In this document: positions 1 through 8,347 of the stretch, piece by piece
Layout of the letters: every line of letters begins with the position of its first letter
Numbering within the stretch: the first letter of the stretch is position 1
Source: Neobacillus novalis NBRC 102450
GTDB lineage: Bacteria; Bacillota; Bacilli; Bacillales; Cytobacillaceae
DNA length: 60,848 nucleotides
Direction of reading: 5' to 3'
NCBI RefSeq assembly: GCF_001591805.1
Contig: NZ_BCVP01000038.1
Span: 1-60,848 of the forward strand
The notes under the pieces: generated by a model
What the model was told of the DNA's origin: nothing
Seen by the model: the letters and a program-made list of their open reading frames with translations, nothing else
The model's database searches: none
Made by a program: the position numbers and the translations under genes

Positions 1-92
1 ATGATTCTCTTCTAGTTTATCTAATTTTCTTTTTTCCTTCACGCTCATTATCAAAGTGCTTCTTTAGCTGATCTAATAAAGCGGGGAGGATC

Positions 93-105
93 GGGGGCAG
101 ACCCC
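93..105. repeat. REP-like palindrome, family A (isolated copy)
   Basis: The core GGGGGCAGACCCC is a variant of the GGGGTCTGACCCC palindrome that recurs through the first 20 kb. It lies about 75 bp from the broken end of the ahpC remnant. Seen directly in the sequence; no function is assigned. Confidence 0.6.
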
Positions 106-160
106 ATAGCCATCAAGTTAAGCATATTTAATGTACAATTCCATAATTTTCTTTATGCTT

Positions 161-182
161 CGTGACTAGGCACCGAGATTTA
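161..182. repeat. REP-like palindrome, family B, at the ahpC break
   Basis: Reads CGTGACTAGGCACCGAGATTTA, close to copies near 6131 and 15096. It overlaps the stop codon that truncates the ahpC remnant, so the palindrome is at the breakpoint. Whether it inserted there or was a recombination site is not visible. Confidence 0.6.
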
Positions 183-442
183 ATGGTCATGCCATGCTTT
201 ATGTGTAAAGTGTGTATCTGTTAAAACTGAGAACACTTCAACTCCAAGACCTTGAAGTTCAGCATATTGGTTTTGAAGGTCCTCAAGCTCAGTCGGGCAC
301 ACGAATGTAAAGTCTGCAGGATAGAAGCAAACAACACTCCATTGTCCTTTCATGCTTTGTTCAGTAACCCGATAAACTCGCCGTTACCAGCATCGTAAGC
401 TTGTGCTTTAAATGGTAGAATTTCTTTTCCGATTAGAGACAT
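180..442 (-). pseudogene. ahpC: ahpC remnant (peroxiredoxin, frameshifted and truncated)
   Basis: Remnant of alkyl hydroperoxide reductase subunit C, the 2-Cys peroxiredoxin that reduces peroxides in the cytosol with AhpF. It starts at an ATG with an AGGAGG site just upstream and reads MSLIGKEILPFKAQAY. It then loses frame after about 25 codons and continues in another frame with VTEQSMKGQWSVVCFYPADF and TFVCPTELEDLQNQYAEL, which includes the peroxidatic-Cys motif. A stop follows HKAWHDH, so about the last 60% of a normal ~187-residue protein, including the resolving Cys, is missing. The break coincides with a family-B palindrome (161-182). No AhpF gene is nearby. Confidence 0.9.
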
Positions 443-647
443 AATAAATCTTCCTCCTAGTATGGTTAGTAAATGATAAACAACTATTAGTTTGGACATA
501 AAGACAAAACTTTAATTAACGAAAAATAACTTTGTATCGATATTAATTATCATTCGTTAATTTCAAAACTTATTATCATATGGAGTTTGCTTTTTGAAAA
601 ATAATAATACTTAAATTTTTAAATAATTGTTGCCAATCAATGAAAAA

Positions 648-676
648 AGCCAGTCCTATGATTCAGGACTAGCTTT
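648..676 (-). terminator. Rho-independent terminator of the M14 peptidase gene
   Basis: Hairpin with arms AGCCAGTCCT and AGGACTAGCT. On the minus strand a run of six T follows. It lies 14-42 bp past the stop of the peptidase gene. Confidence 0.85.
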
Positions 677-689
677 ATGATAAAAAAGG

Positions 690-2372
690 TTATTTCACAG
701 GAAGCTTATCTTCCTTCATATAACGATAGATCGGAATCTCATCGCCTTTTTGAACAGGGATGAAGTTAAATGTGACGTAGCTATCAACGGATTCAGGTTC
801 AAAAGCTAAAGCGATAAAATTGGCATTTGCTTGCGCCATGGAGAAAACATAGCTTCCTTTAGGGAATTGCTTGTTTTTCGTTGAGATCTCAGTTGTTACT
901 TCTTTCGTATAGTGACCGTTTTCAAGTGTGGTAGATACTTTATTGTTTGTCACTTTGTAACTTTCAATGGAAAGAGTCACTGGTTTGTCGAGCTTCTTCA
1001 CCTCGACGCCGAGAATTTGAAGCTTACGTGCAATATCGTGGTAGGCTGGAGGCATAATGTAAGCCGTGGGACGTTCACGCTCAAGTGTGGCGTATGCCTC
1101 TGTAGAATCTTCCCAATCAATTGGAATGGCGGTTCTTTCTCCTTTTGCCAGATCAACGACATCTAGCGTTTGATCCTTAATCAGCTTGTTTTCGCTTTGA
1201 ACCACAATCTTATCATTATCGTTGATGCGTTTCCCTTTTCCAATGACCTCTTCACGGGCATCTTTCACTAGCTTTTTAATCGTTTGCGCGTTTTTGGCTG
1301 CTGCCTTAATAAAGTTGGTCTGTGCAATGGTTTGAGCGTAGACGCGGCGTTCAAAGTCTGCACGCCCGATATTGATACCACGAGTTTCTATTAAGTAAGT
1401 GAGTGTATTTTTCAAGCCAAGAGCATTTCGACCGATGCGTGTTTCCGTGCTGCCTTCCGTTGCAACAAGTTTGCCATCTTTATCTGTGCTAAGGGTATAG
1501 TAATCGTGATGAGTGAGTTTTTCTTTATCAAGTTCCTTTTGAACTTCAGGAAGGAGAAGCTGATCGGATGCTTTGCGAACCTGTTCCGGGATGTTTAAGT
1601 TTTTGGCCGAAGAGATGAGCAGGTCATAGGATGTGACGGAACCTTTTTCGCCATATGGCTTTAGCAAGGATGAATTGACCGTATATTCATGTGCATCAAG
1701 AACAACCTCAGGCTGATATTCGTTAAAAGCTTTATAAACTGCTTGTACTTCTGGATATTCAACTTTCATATAATCACGGTTTGCGTCGAGATTTGTCGCG
1801 ATTTGCCGCTGAAAATAGTATGAGCCATCTGGATTAATCCGCGGTACAATCACTACATTCACTTTATCAAGGACATCGCCAAGTTTCCCTTCAGCTAGTA
1901 GCTGGGCAACGACAAGGTTTGACTCACTTGCAGCTGGCTCATTGCCGTGAATTTGTCCTTGAATCCAAACAAGTGGCTTCTTCTTGTTGTTTTTGACTTC
2001 TTTTAATTTATCCTTCGTGAAAACGATGATAGGGATCTCCCGGCCTTCTAAAGATTGGCCAATGATGTCAAGGTGAACATGCTTGTTTTTATTTGCTAGT
2101 TTTTTCAGAAAGGACATCATTTCTTCCTGACTAGTAAAGGCGACTTTTCCTTTTTCAAATCCGGGTGTTTGAAATTGCATAGCTGGTTTTGGAAAGAGGT
2201 GAGCGATATTTTCTGGCTGAACATAGCTCGGGCCTGTCCCATAATAAGGGGTAAATTCACTCTGAACCTCTGCCGCATATGTCTTTTCTTGGAAAATCCC
2301 CCCTGTAAAAGGCAAACTAGACGAAAATGTAAGCACTGCAACCATGGAAGTAACACGTAGCACTTTCTTCAT
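690..2372 (-). CDS. Secreted M14 family zinc carboxypeptidase
   Basis: Predicted exported metallocarboxypeptidase of 560 residues that would cleave peptides or peptidoglycan stem peptides outside the membrane. Residues 1-33 look like a Sec signal peptide (MKK start, hydrophobic stretch, AYAA-like end TYAAEV). The M14 catalytic domain spans roughly 80-375: zinc ligands H142 and E145 in IHGNEPAASE, third zinc ligand H228 in LDAHEY, substrate-binding NPDGSYYFQR and NRDY, and the catalytic Glu (E329) in YLIETRG. The remaining ~185 residues form a C-terminal domain I do not recognise. Single gene with its own terminator. The family is clear; the natural substrate is not. Confidence 0.93.
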   Translation of the reverse strand: MKKVLRVTSMVAVLTFSSSLPFTGGIFQEKTYAAEVQSEFTPYYGTGPSYVQPENIAHLFPKPAMQFQTPGFEKGKVAFTSQEEMMSFLKKLANKNKHVHLDIIGQSLEGREIPIIVFTKDKLKEVKNNKKKPLVWIQGQIHGNEPAASESNLVVAQLLAEGKLGDVLDKVNVVIVPRINPDGSYYFQRQIATNLDANRDYMKVEYPEVQAVYKAFNEYQPEVVLDAHEYTVNSSLLKPYGEKGSVTSYDLLISSAKNLNIPEQVRKASDQLLLPEVQKELDKEKLTHHDYYTLSTDKDGKLVATEGSTETRIGRNALGLKNTLTYLIETRGINIGRADFERRVYAQTIAQTNFIKAAAKNAQTIKKLVKDAREEVIGKGKRINDNDKIVVQSENKLIKDQTLDVVDLAKGERTAIPIDWEDSTEAYATLERERPTAYIMPPAYHDIARKLQILGVEVKKLDKPVTLSIESYKVTNNKVSTTLENGHYTKEVTTEISTKNKQFPKGSYVFSMAQANANFIALAFEPESVDSYVTFNFIPVQKGDEIPIYRYMKEDKLPVK

Positions 2373-3135
2373 TAGACACTCTCCTAAATTCAGAATTATT
2401 ATACAATTTAAAACTTATCACAAAAGGTTAGGAATGAAAATGAATAAAGTATACTTCTGTAAAAAACAGGAATTTCAACCTAATCTTATTTTTATAGAAC
2501 TGGACAAATGGCATAGAAGCACCTTTTATCGTATCAAAGATTATCCGTAGAAGGGCTCATTAAAAGATTGTCATCTTTAAAGATGTGAAAGAAAAAACCA
2601 CTGTTTAGATTCGTGACGGTTACAATTAATTGTTCCCAATCTAAAAAATGAAATTTCCTATTTAATAAACTCAGACAGCCCCATCTTATTCTTGTTCAAT
2701 CAATGAAATTTGGCATAAGTGTCACATTTTAATGGCAATATTCATTTTATCGTTTACTTCACTCATACTAACAATCTAACCACTGAATATTATATGAAGG
2801 GAAAGTCGGCCGATTATCTGGTCAATCGGCTTAAATGGTATTACAAAGGGATCATTACTACAAACAAATGGGGGATAAAAGCCGATTATTTACTATCAGT
2901 TTTTGTTAGGGAAATCAATCCTTATGATTTCCTCAATCTATCAAAACGGGACTTTGCAATCATTAATGAAAACAAGAGCTACAGTCTCTCGGACTTCTAA
3001 GATGATGATTTAACCTTCTAAAGAACTGGATGAGGCCACCACAGCCATGAATTGGGATTCTCAGACGATGGCTGGATAAAATGCATAACCTTTAAGTTTG
3101 TGTTCTTTCACCAATTTTCTCAATTGGTTAAACCA

Positions 3136-3490
3136 TACAAACGTTTATTTAAATTTGCTAGAAACCGCGACACATAGGGATTATTGCGGTTAAACGGACA
3201 AAAACTTTGTCACTCAATCAAACGTTTATTTAAATGGCTGCGGAAGCCAGTGGGATCAACAATTTCCTGCTAAAATTTGAAAAAAAATTAGCGAAAGTTG
3301 GTTTTTTGTCTGAATCCGGTCCAGCATGATTACCATCTGCCCGCAAAGAATGACATTCCTCGATAAAATCCCCTTCTGAAAAACAAATCAAACGTTTGAT
3401 TAAATTGATCGCGAAACCCGCTATTTAGGGTCTCAACTACTTTGGCTGCTAAAAATTTTGTCAGTTAAATAAACGTTTGATTGAAAGTGG
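3136..3490. repeat. AAACGTTT-centred repeat cluster 1
   Basis: At least four copies of a unit beginning CAAACGTTTATTTAAAT or CAAACGTTTGATTAAAT and ending with a TTTTGTCAGTTAAATA-like tail. Spacer text between cores (GCTAGAAACCGCG, GCGGAAGCC, GCGAAACCCGCTATTTAGG) is homologous between units and to clusters near 16.3 and 17.2-17.6 kb, so these are degenerate copies of one element. Confidence 0.8.
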
Positions 3491-3660
3491 CTAAGGCGGA
3501 CACCATTCCTATATTTAAACCTTCAAACCGCTAAAATGCTTGTCGAAAACCGGAAATAGTTATAATTATTAACATGGTGAAGGAGCTGGGAGGAATAGTC
3601 AAACGTTCATCCCATAATTTATGCACTAACTTTTCTCCATTTTGCCGCTTATTTGCCGCT

Positions 3661-3775
3661 TATTTTCACCCAGTTTACCTTTTATACTTTACCGCTTTAA
3701 ACTTTAGATGGGTGGGGGTCTGACCCTAAAATTCTGTCCGTCAACTCCTTCGGATAAATCGGGTGGCACCGGGAT
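3661..3775. repeat. Composite REP-like block A+B next to RAYT 1
   Basis: Family A (GGGGGTCTGACCC, 3714-3726) preceded by its usual flank TTTACCGCTTTAAACTTTAG, followed by a degenerate family B (GGGTGGCACCGGGATTATT, from 3761). The block lies directly downstream of the RAYT gene at 3798-4361, where substrate palindromes of such a transposase are expected. Confidence 0.7.
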
Positions 3776-3797
3776 TATTCACGAAAATTATTAAAAA

Positions 3798-4361
3798 TCA
3801 TGGCGAGGGCTGATGATTAACACTGACACTCCGACAATACTTCTCCTTCTTCTGTTCCAAGGTCCCTTCATAAAAATCTAATAATCTATCGATATTCATA
3901 AAACAGGGTTGCACCGCTCTGGGATACTTAAACAAATAATAGCTGCTCCATGGATAGTATTCTGCCTGCCTGACCATCTTCGCTTCAACAGGATTTAGAT
4001 GGATGTAGCGACTAACCTCTAACATGCCCTCTCTATCTTCAATCATTTTGTCATAATAGCGCTTTTCATAAACATGTCCTGTTATACGGTACTTTGTATT
4101 GTAGTAGTTTGCGTACCGTTTGTTGATAAGAGACATAAGTTTTGAAAAAGGAATTTCGGGGGAACGAATCTGCAGGTGATAATGATTGGTCATTAAACAG
4201 TAGGAGGCCATTTCAAAAGGAACCTTTTCATGAAGTTGATTCAGAATGTGCAAAAAAGCTTGAAAATCCGTTGCATTTCGAAAAAGCGGATCCCGTCGGT
4301 TGCCCCTACAAACAATATGGTAAAAACGATTGGGGATCCAAATTCTTTTCTGACGTGACAT
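3798..4361 (-). CDS. REP-associated tyrosine transposase (RAYT 1, Y1_Tnp)
   Basis: 187-residue single-domain HUH-type nuclease of the IS200-like Y1 transposase superfamily. Such proteins nick single-stranded DNA at REP hairpins. The HUH motif is MTNHYHLQI (H60, H62), and the likely nucleophile is Y119 in SRYIHLNPVEAKMV, a block typical of RAYTs. No inverted repeats or partner gene of a classic IS200/IS605 element are visible. The ATG follows the stop of the upstream ComM-like gene with no gap (TAAATG), so translation is probably coupled. Family-A and family-B palindromes lie just downstream. The sequence is only about 40% identical by eye to RAYT 2. Confidence 0.9.
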   Translation of the reverse strand: MSRQKRIWIPNRFYHIVCRGNRRDPLFRNATDFQAFLHILNQLHEKVPFEMASYCLMTNHYHLQIRSPEIPFSKLMSLINKRYANYYNTKYRITGHVYEKRYYDKMIEDREGMLEVSRYIHLNPVEAKMVRQAEYYPWSSYYLFKYPRAVQPCFMNIDRLLDFYEGTLEQKKEKYCRSVSVNHQPSP

Positions 4362-5900
4362 TTATGTTTCCCTCGCTATAGATTGTAGTTTAGGTAGTCC
4401 CCTTCTTCTTAAGGTCATGGCCTCCCAAATAGCTGCATCCGTTATTTTGTCTTCCCCGTCAAGGTCCGAGATGGTTCTCGCCAGTTTAATAATTTTGATT
4501 TGGACCCGGTTACTCCAGTTTTGCTTTGCAGCAACGTTCGAAACCATATTTTGTTGATCACTTGTTAACGGGCTGGTATGAGTAATAACCTCAAATGGAA
4601 CCTTTGCGTTTGAAATTTCAGTTTGATAACGTTGATATTGAAGTTGCCGCGCTTTTTCAACACGTGTACGAATATCACAAGAAGATTCTTGTACATTAGA
4701 TGCTGGTTGATCTAAGTTAATCGACTTTAATGATAATAGGATATCAAGCCGGTCAAAAATCGGTCCTGACAATCGATTTCGGTAGGCTTGAATTTGTTTT
4801 GGTGAACATGTGCAGTAATAATCATGAGAACCAAGAAAACCACAGGGGCATGGGTTCATTGCACCAATGAGGATAAAAGAAGAAGGATACGTCACAGTGG
4901 AATGGGCTCTGCTAATCGTCACTTGTCCGGTTTCGAGTGGTTGCCGTAACATATCTATCGTCTTTTTAGTAAATTCAGCAATTTCATCAAGAAATAATAC
5001 ACCTCGATGAGCGAGAGAAATTTCACCTGGTCTCGGTGAAGAGCCTCCGCCAATAATCGCAACCGAAGATGCTGAATGATGAGGGTTCCGATATGGGGCA
5101 TTTTGATGCTGGCTTGACCTCTCCCCTGCTAGCTGATAGAGACTCATTACTTCTAGTTGTGCCTGATTCGTGAGGGTAGGTAAAATGGAAGGAAAAGTTT
5201 CCGCAAGCAGGCTTTTCCCACATCCCGGCGGTCCGCTCATGAGCAGATTATGTTCACCAGCAGCCGCAATTTCAAGCGCTCGTTTTGCTTGCTCATGGCC
5301 AATTACATGTCTGAAATCCTTTTGTGGTTGGTCTGCAAATAGAGGTATTTGATCATTTGAAGATAAACTTTGATGGAAGGGTAACAGTTCTTGTCCTTCT
5401 AAATGTTGAACGACTTCTTCGATATGTTGGATTACAATGCACTCCAAACCTTCCAGCATATGTATAGGGATTGTGGGATCATAAGGGAGATAAATCTTCT
5501 TAATGCCTAGTCCTTTAGCAGAAATCAATGCCGGCAGCATCCCCTCTGCTTTTACAACCATTCCATCAAGAGAAAGTGCTCCAATAAATGCTGCATTCGT
5601 TGGAATAGCACTTTTAATCATATGGAGCTCCTTCAAAGCAGCAATGGCAATTGCTAAATCAAACAGCGGCCCATTTTTCTTTTGCTCAGATGGCGAGAGA
5701 TTGATCACAACTTTTTGGTCTGTCACATCGACATCAAAATGACTAAGTGCAGCTACAACTCGTTCCCTCGACTCCTTTACGGAAGCATCCGGCAAACCGA
5801 CAATCACAATTGATTCTGTTCCGGTTTTAATTTTCACTTCTACTTGTACACGATAGCCTTCAAGACCTTTTAAGCCAACACTTGTAACTTTAACCGTCAT
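4362..5900 (-). CDS. YifB/ComM-family Mg-chelatase-like AAA+ ATPase (copy 1)
   Basis: Full-length 512-residue member of the YifB/ComM family. In Gram-negative bacteria ComM is a hexameric helicase that speeds branch migration of incoming DNA during transformation; the role here is inferred. The N-terminal Lon-like fold (1-170) contains VINLSPSEQKKNGPLFDLAI. The Mg-chelatase AAA+ domain has Walker A GPPGCGKS (223-230) and Walker B VLFLDE (301-306). A Cys cluster, NPCPCG plus YYCTC (C351, C353, C363, C365), probably binds zinc. The C-terminal domain ends LRRRGLPKLQ. It is followed without a gap by RAYT 1. A second copy lies at 8348-9880. Confidence 0.93.
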   Translation of the reverse strand: MTVKVTSVGLKGLEGYRVQVEVKIKTGTESIVIVGLPDASVKESRERVVAALSHFDVDVTDQKVVINLSPSEQKKNGPLFDLAIAIAALKELHMIKSAIPTNAAFIGALSLDGMVVKAEGMLPALISAKGLGIKKIYLPYDPTIPIHMLEGLECIVIQHIEEVVQHLEGQELLPFHQSLSSNDQIPLFADQPQKDFRHVIGHEQAKRALEIAAAGEHNLLMSGPPGCGKSLLAETFPSILPTLTNQAQLEVMSLYQLAGERSSQHQNAPYRNPHHSASSVAIIGGGSSPRPGEISLAHRGVLFLDEIAEFTKKTIDMLRQPLETGQVTISRAHSTVTYPSSFILIGAMNPCPCGFLGSHDYYCTCSPKQIQAYRNRLSGPIFDRLDILLSLKSINLDQPASNVQESSCDIRTRVEKARQLQYQRYQTEISNAKVPFEVITHTSPLTSDQQNMVSNVAAKQNWSNRVQIKIIKLARTISDLDGEDKITDAAIWEAMTLRRRGLPKLQSIARET

Positions 5901-6108
5901 AATAAAAAAACCTCCTGTATTATTTTTCTCAAACTACAAAATATGTTGAAATAAATAAATGAAGTGTGAAATAGGAATTGAAATAATAAAGGATTTGAAG
6001 AAGATATGAGGATTCCAAAAATGGGCTAGTGGACCTATTATTAGTTATTTTTCTACAAAAAATATAAAAACCCTTCAAAAAAATAAGAATAACTGACAAA
6101 GTTTATAA

Positions 6109-6160
6109 TTTAATTTTCGACAAAATTCGGGGCGTGACAGGCACCGATATTCGGTATAAT
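6109..6160. repeat. Extended family-B palindrome
   Basis: Reads GACAAAGTTTATAATTTAAT then TTTCGACAAAATTCGGGGCG and TGACAGGCACCGATATT. The same succession occurs at about 17870-17926 with few changes, which defines the long form of family B as about 50 bp. Confidence 0.75.
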
Positions 6161-6180
6161 GTTAGCTCTCCCCTTTTTGT

Positions 6181-6344
6181 GGTCAGTCCCACTGGCCTAG
6201 GAAATTATTAAAGAGGAAAAAAAGGGAACAAGGTCATATAAAAACCCCGTTCTCCTTTTTTCAGTTATCAGACAAAATAAACTGTAAATTTTTTTAATGA
6301 ATTATAATAAGTAACATCCATGCCAAGCCAGTGGTCTGACCCCC
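6181..6344. mobile_element. MITE-like derivative of the IS4-like element's right end
   Basis: From 6198 to about 6345 the sequence matches 11818-11962, the 3' end and right terminus of the broken IS4-like element. The match starts inside its last codons (TTAGGAAATTATTAAAGAGG). The left end GGTCAGTCCCACTGGCCTAG is an inverted copy of the right end (GCCAGTGGTCTGACC). The result is a ~165-bp element with terminal inverted repeats and no transposase, as expected for a non-autonomous element mobilised by the intact IS. Confidence 0.7.
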
Positions 6345-6455
6345 AAATCCATAAAACTTCTGAGTCGATTTTTATACTATAAATGGAAATAATGTGATAT
6401 TATTATACATTATTAACAATTCTTTATTTTCAAGGAATTACGGAGGATTACTTTT

Positions 6456-7016
6456 ATGTATTCGTTTATAGATTTATTAATTTCCTTATGTATAGGATTA
6501 GCTTTTATTTGTATGTTTTTAATACAAAAGCTAGTTTTCCCTAAAACATATTTCTCTTCACTATCAGTGATATTGGAATACAAAGTAACATATAGAATAG
6601 TTTTAATTAGAGTTTTTTTAATATACCTATTTGGATTAGTAATTTATTGGATTACATTGGATGTCAAAAATCTGTTATTAGGAACTTTTATCGGTAGTTT
6701 TTTAATAATCTGGCCAGCCTTGTTAAATCCAAGAGAAATTTACCTTTATCCAACATCTATTAAAATGAAATTAATAGTCTTTTTCTGGCTTTTTTTGTTT
6801 CCAGTCTCATCAATTCTTCTAGTTTATTCATCTATACTGAGTTTTCCAGAATCATCAAAATTATTTATTGAATATCTTAGGGCTTCTATTATTCCGTTTA
6901 TTTTAGGTGCAATATTCATGAGCGGAAACAGTAAGAAAGTTTATGATATATTGGATACTCAAATTAGTAAGGAATCAAGCTCCTTCAACAAAGGAGAAGT
7001 AAATGAAAATGAATAA
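6456..7016 (+). CDS. Multi-pass membrane protein, unknown function
   Basis: 186 residues with about five hydrophobic segments (approximately 6-26, 49-67, 72-90, 105-127 and 141-157) and a short polar C-terminal tail. I do not recognise the family. An AGGA ribosome site lies just upstream. The last 14 bp overlap the next gene, so the two almost certainly form an operon and may act together. Codon use is very AT-rich compared with the ComM-like genes on either side, which suggests acquisition. Because the partner looks like a lytic transglycosylase, a role at the cell envelope is plausible but inferred. Confidence 0.75.
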   Translation: MYSFIDLLISLCIGLAFICMFLIQKLVFPKTYFSSLSVILEYKVTYRIVLIRVFLIYLFGLVIYWITLDVKNLLLGTFIGSFLIIWPALLNPREIYLYPTSIKMKLIVFFWLFLFPVSSILLVYSSILSFPESSKLFIEYLRASIIPFILGAIFMSGNSKKVYDILDTQISKESSSFNKGEVNENE

Positions 7017-7611
7017 TCCTTACTTGGAAACAATAATAAACTACAAGCACAAATTAACCTATCTTGCCAATAGGACAAAAGAAGATACAATACTTACTAT
7101 TAATAAATATTCTTCCGTATATCAGGTAGACCCGGAAATTATATACAGTTTTATATTAATTGAATCTATGAATAGAGGTGGCATATTTACAAGAAAGCTC
7201 GAAAAATTTTGTTCATTTTTCCCATATTTATTAGTTAAACTGGATCCTAGTTTAGGTTTAGGACAAGTAAAAATAAGTACCGCAAAAATGGTTTGGAACT
7301 CATCTTGCGATACTGAAATTATTAAAAAACTCCTAAACCCCCAAAATAACATAGAACTAGTATCTAATCTTTTAAGTATATACTTAAAAGATTGCAAGGG
7401 TGAAAACAATAAATTTATGAGCTTAGTCAAGCTATACACCACTGGAAATAAATTTACTCCTATAAATAGAGAATTAATTATATATTACAACTTACTTTGT
7501 TGGTCCATTTCAAATCATACATATAAAAAAACTACAATAAAATATTCGAAAATAAACAATTTAGGAACTTTGAGGCCAGTCCCCCGATGTGTTAAATCGC
7601 CGGCGGACTGA
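7003..7611 (+). CDS. Lytic-transglycosylase-like (SLT fold) protein without signal peptide
   Basis: 202 residues. The centre resembles a lysozyme/soluble lytic transglycosylase domain: VDPEIIYSFILIESMNRGG fits the helix carrying the catalytic Glu (ES pair), and LGLGQVKISTAKMV fits the GLMQV..STA motif. No N-terminal signal peptide is visible, so export, if any, would need another route or the membrane protein encoded just upstream. The last ~16 residues (from LGTLRPVP) are encoded inside a terminator-like hairpin, so the ancestral C-terminus was probably shorter or has been replaced. The domain call rests on two motifs and is moderate. Confidence 0.65.
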   Translation: MKMNNPYLETIINYKHKLTYLANRTKEDTILTINKYSSVYQVDPEIIYSFILIESMNRGGIFTRKLEKFCSFFPYLLVKLDPSLGLGQVKISTAKMVWNSSCDTEIIKKLLNPQNNIELVSNLLSIYLKDCKGENNKFMSLVKLYTTGNKFTPINRELIIYYNLLCWSISNHTYKKTTIKYSKINNLGTLRPVPRCVKSPAD

Positions 7612-7620
7612 CCCTTTTTT
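7572..7620 (+). terminator. Terminator-like hairpin overlapping the 3' end of the SLT-like gene
   Basis: Arms GGCCAGTCCCCCGAT and ATCGCCGGCGGACTGACC followed by six T. The hairpin is partly within the open frame. Its arms resemble the ends of the IS4-like element and family A, so a repeat may have been recruited as terminator. Confidence 0.6.
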
Positions 7621-8347
7621 ACCCGACTAAATCCCGGCGGTGAAAGTGGTATCGGAGTTCTCAAACGTTAGTTGGAAAAAATGCAAAGCCCTCAAGTTTG
7701 TGTTTATTCACCGATTTTCTCAAATGGCTGAACCAATTGATTGGTATTTTTATTCTCTATCTCTTCAAACTTTAGTAAAACCGGGGGCGCTTGGCCTTGA
7801 ATTAAAGACAACCAATCCACTTCGCTTTTATGACAAACCTCGACCATTCTCCTCTAATTTCCCTTTCAATCAAACGTTTAATTAAAAGTGCTACAATCCT
7901 TGAAATATAAAGCTTTCCCCCTGTTAACAGATAAAAATATTGTTGAAAAGTGCAATGAATTTTGGATATAACTAGTATCCAAATCACTTATTCTACTATC
8001 TGACATCCCTTCGACTCAATTCCATAAGTGCTATACTATTCAATCGTTTGATTGAAACAGCCATAAACACTGATATATAGAGATTTCCCTTCATAATTAG
8101 GAAAGAAAATTGTCTAAACTGGCAAGAGAAAATTGCAGATAATAATCCACCTTTCCACAAAATTGGACTGATTTCTTTTGAACATACAAAATTCTATTAA
8201 ATCCCTATCTTTTCTCCACTACACAAACGATTTATTAAAAGATTCCTAGGTACGCTTGGAACGTGGATTTTTCCCACAAAGTGCCTGAAAAGAATGTCGA
8301 GAGCTGTCTTATACTAAATTATTTCAAAAGGAACTATAGTTAGCTGC
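7612..8347. repeat. Gene-free stretch with AAACGTTT-centred repeat cluster 2
   Basis: No gene seen; an 81-codon frame (7640-7885) is built from repeat sequence. AAAATGCAAAGCCCTCAAG (7678) and the bases after it match about 3080-3135. Degenerate cores occur near 7866 (CAAACGTTTAATTAAAA), 8041 (CAATCGTTTGATTGAAA) and 8222 (ACAAACGATTTATTAAAA). Confidence 0.6.

Larger units (their letters stand above)
2373..3797. other. Gene-poor repeat-rich stretch
   Basis: I see no convincing gene. A 93-codon open frame (2719-3000) lacks a good ribosome site and recognisable motifs and starts inside a dispersed repeat (TTTGGCATAAGTGTCACATT near 2710, with relatives near 20150 and 20480). From about 3080 the stretch holds copies of the AAACGTTT repeat, then palindromes at its right end. 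AT-rich and probably decayed. Confidence 0.6.
5901..6455. other. Intergenic stretch with palindromes and a MITE-like element
   Basis: No gene seen. It contains an extended family-B repeat (6109-6160) and the IS-derived element at 6181-6344, followed by an AT-rich leader of the next operon. The sequence GGAGGATTACTTTT before 6456 supplies the ribosome site of the next gene. Confidence 0.6.

Noticed and set aside
1..48. Possible minus-strand gene start MSVKEKRKLDKLEEN running off the left edge
   Set aside because: Only 16 codons visible and no clear ribosome site; it vaguely resembles ABC-F protein tails but is too short to call.
2719..3000. 93-codon plus-strand frame
   Set aside because: Begins inside a dispersed repeat, lacks a ribosome site and recognisable motifs.
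7640..7885. 81-codon plus-strand frame
   Set aside because: Composed of repeat sequence shared with about 3080-3135; no start signals.
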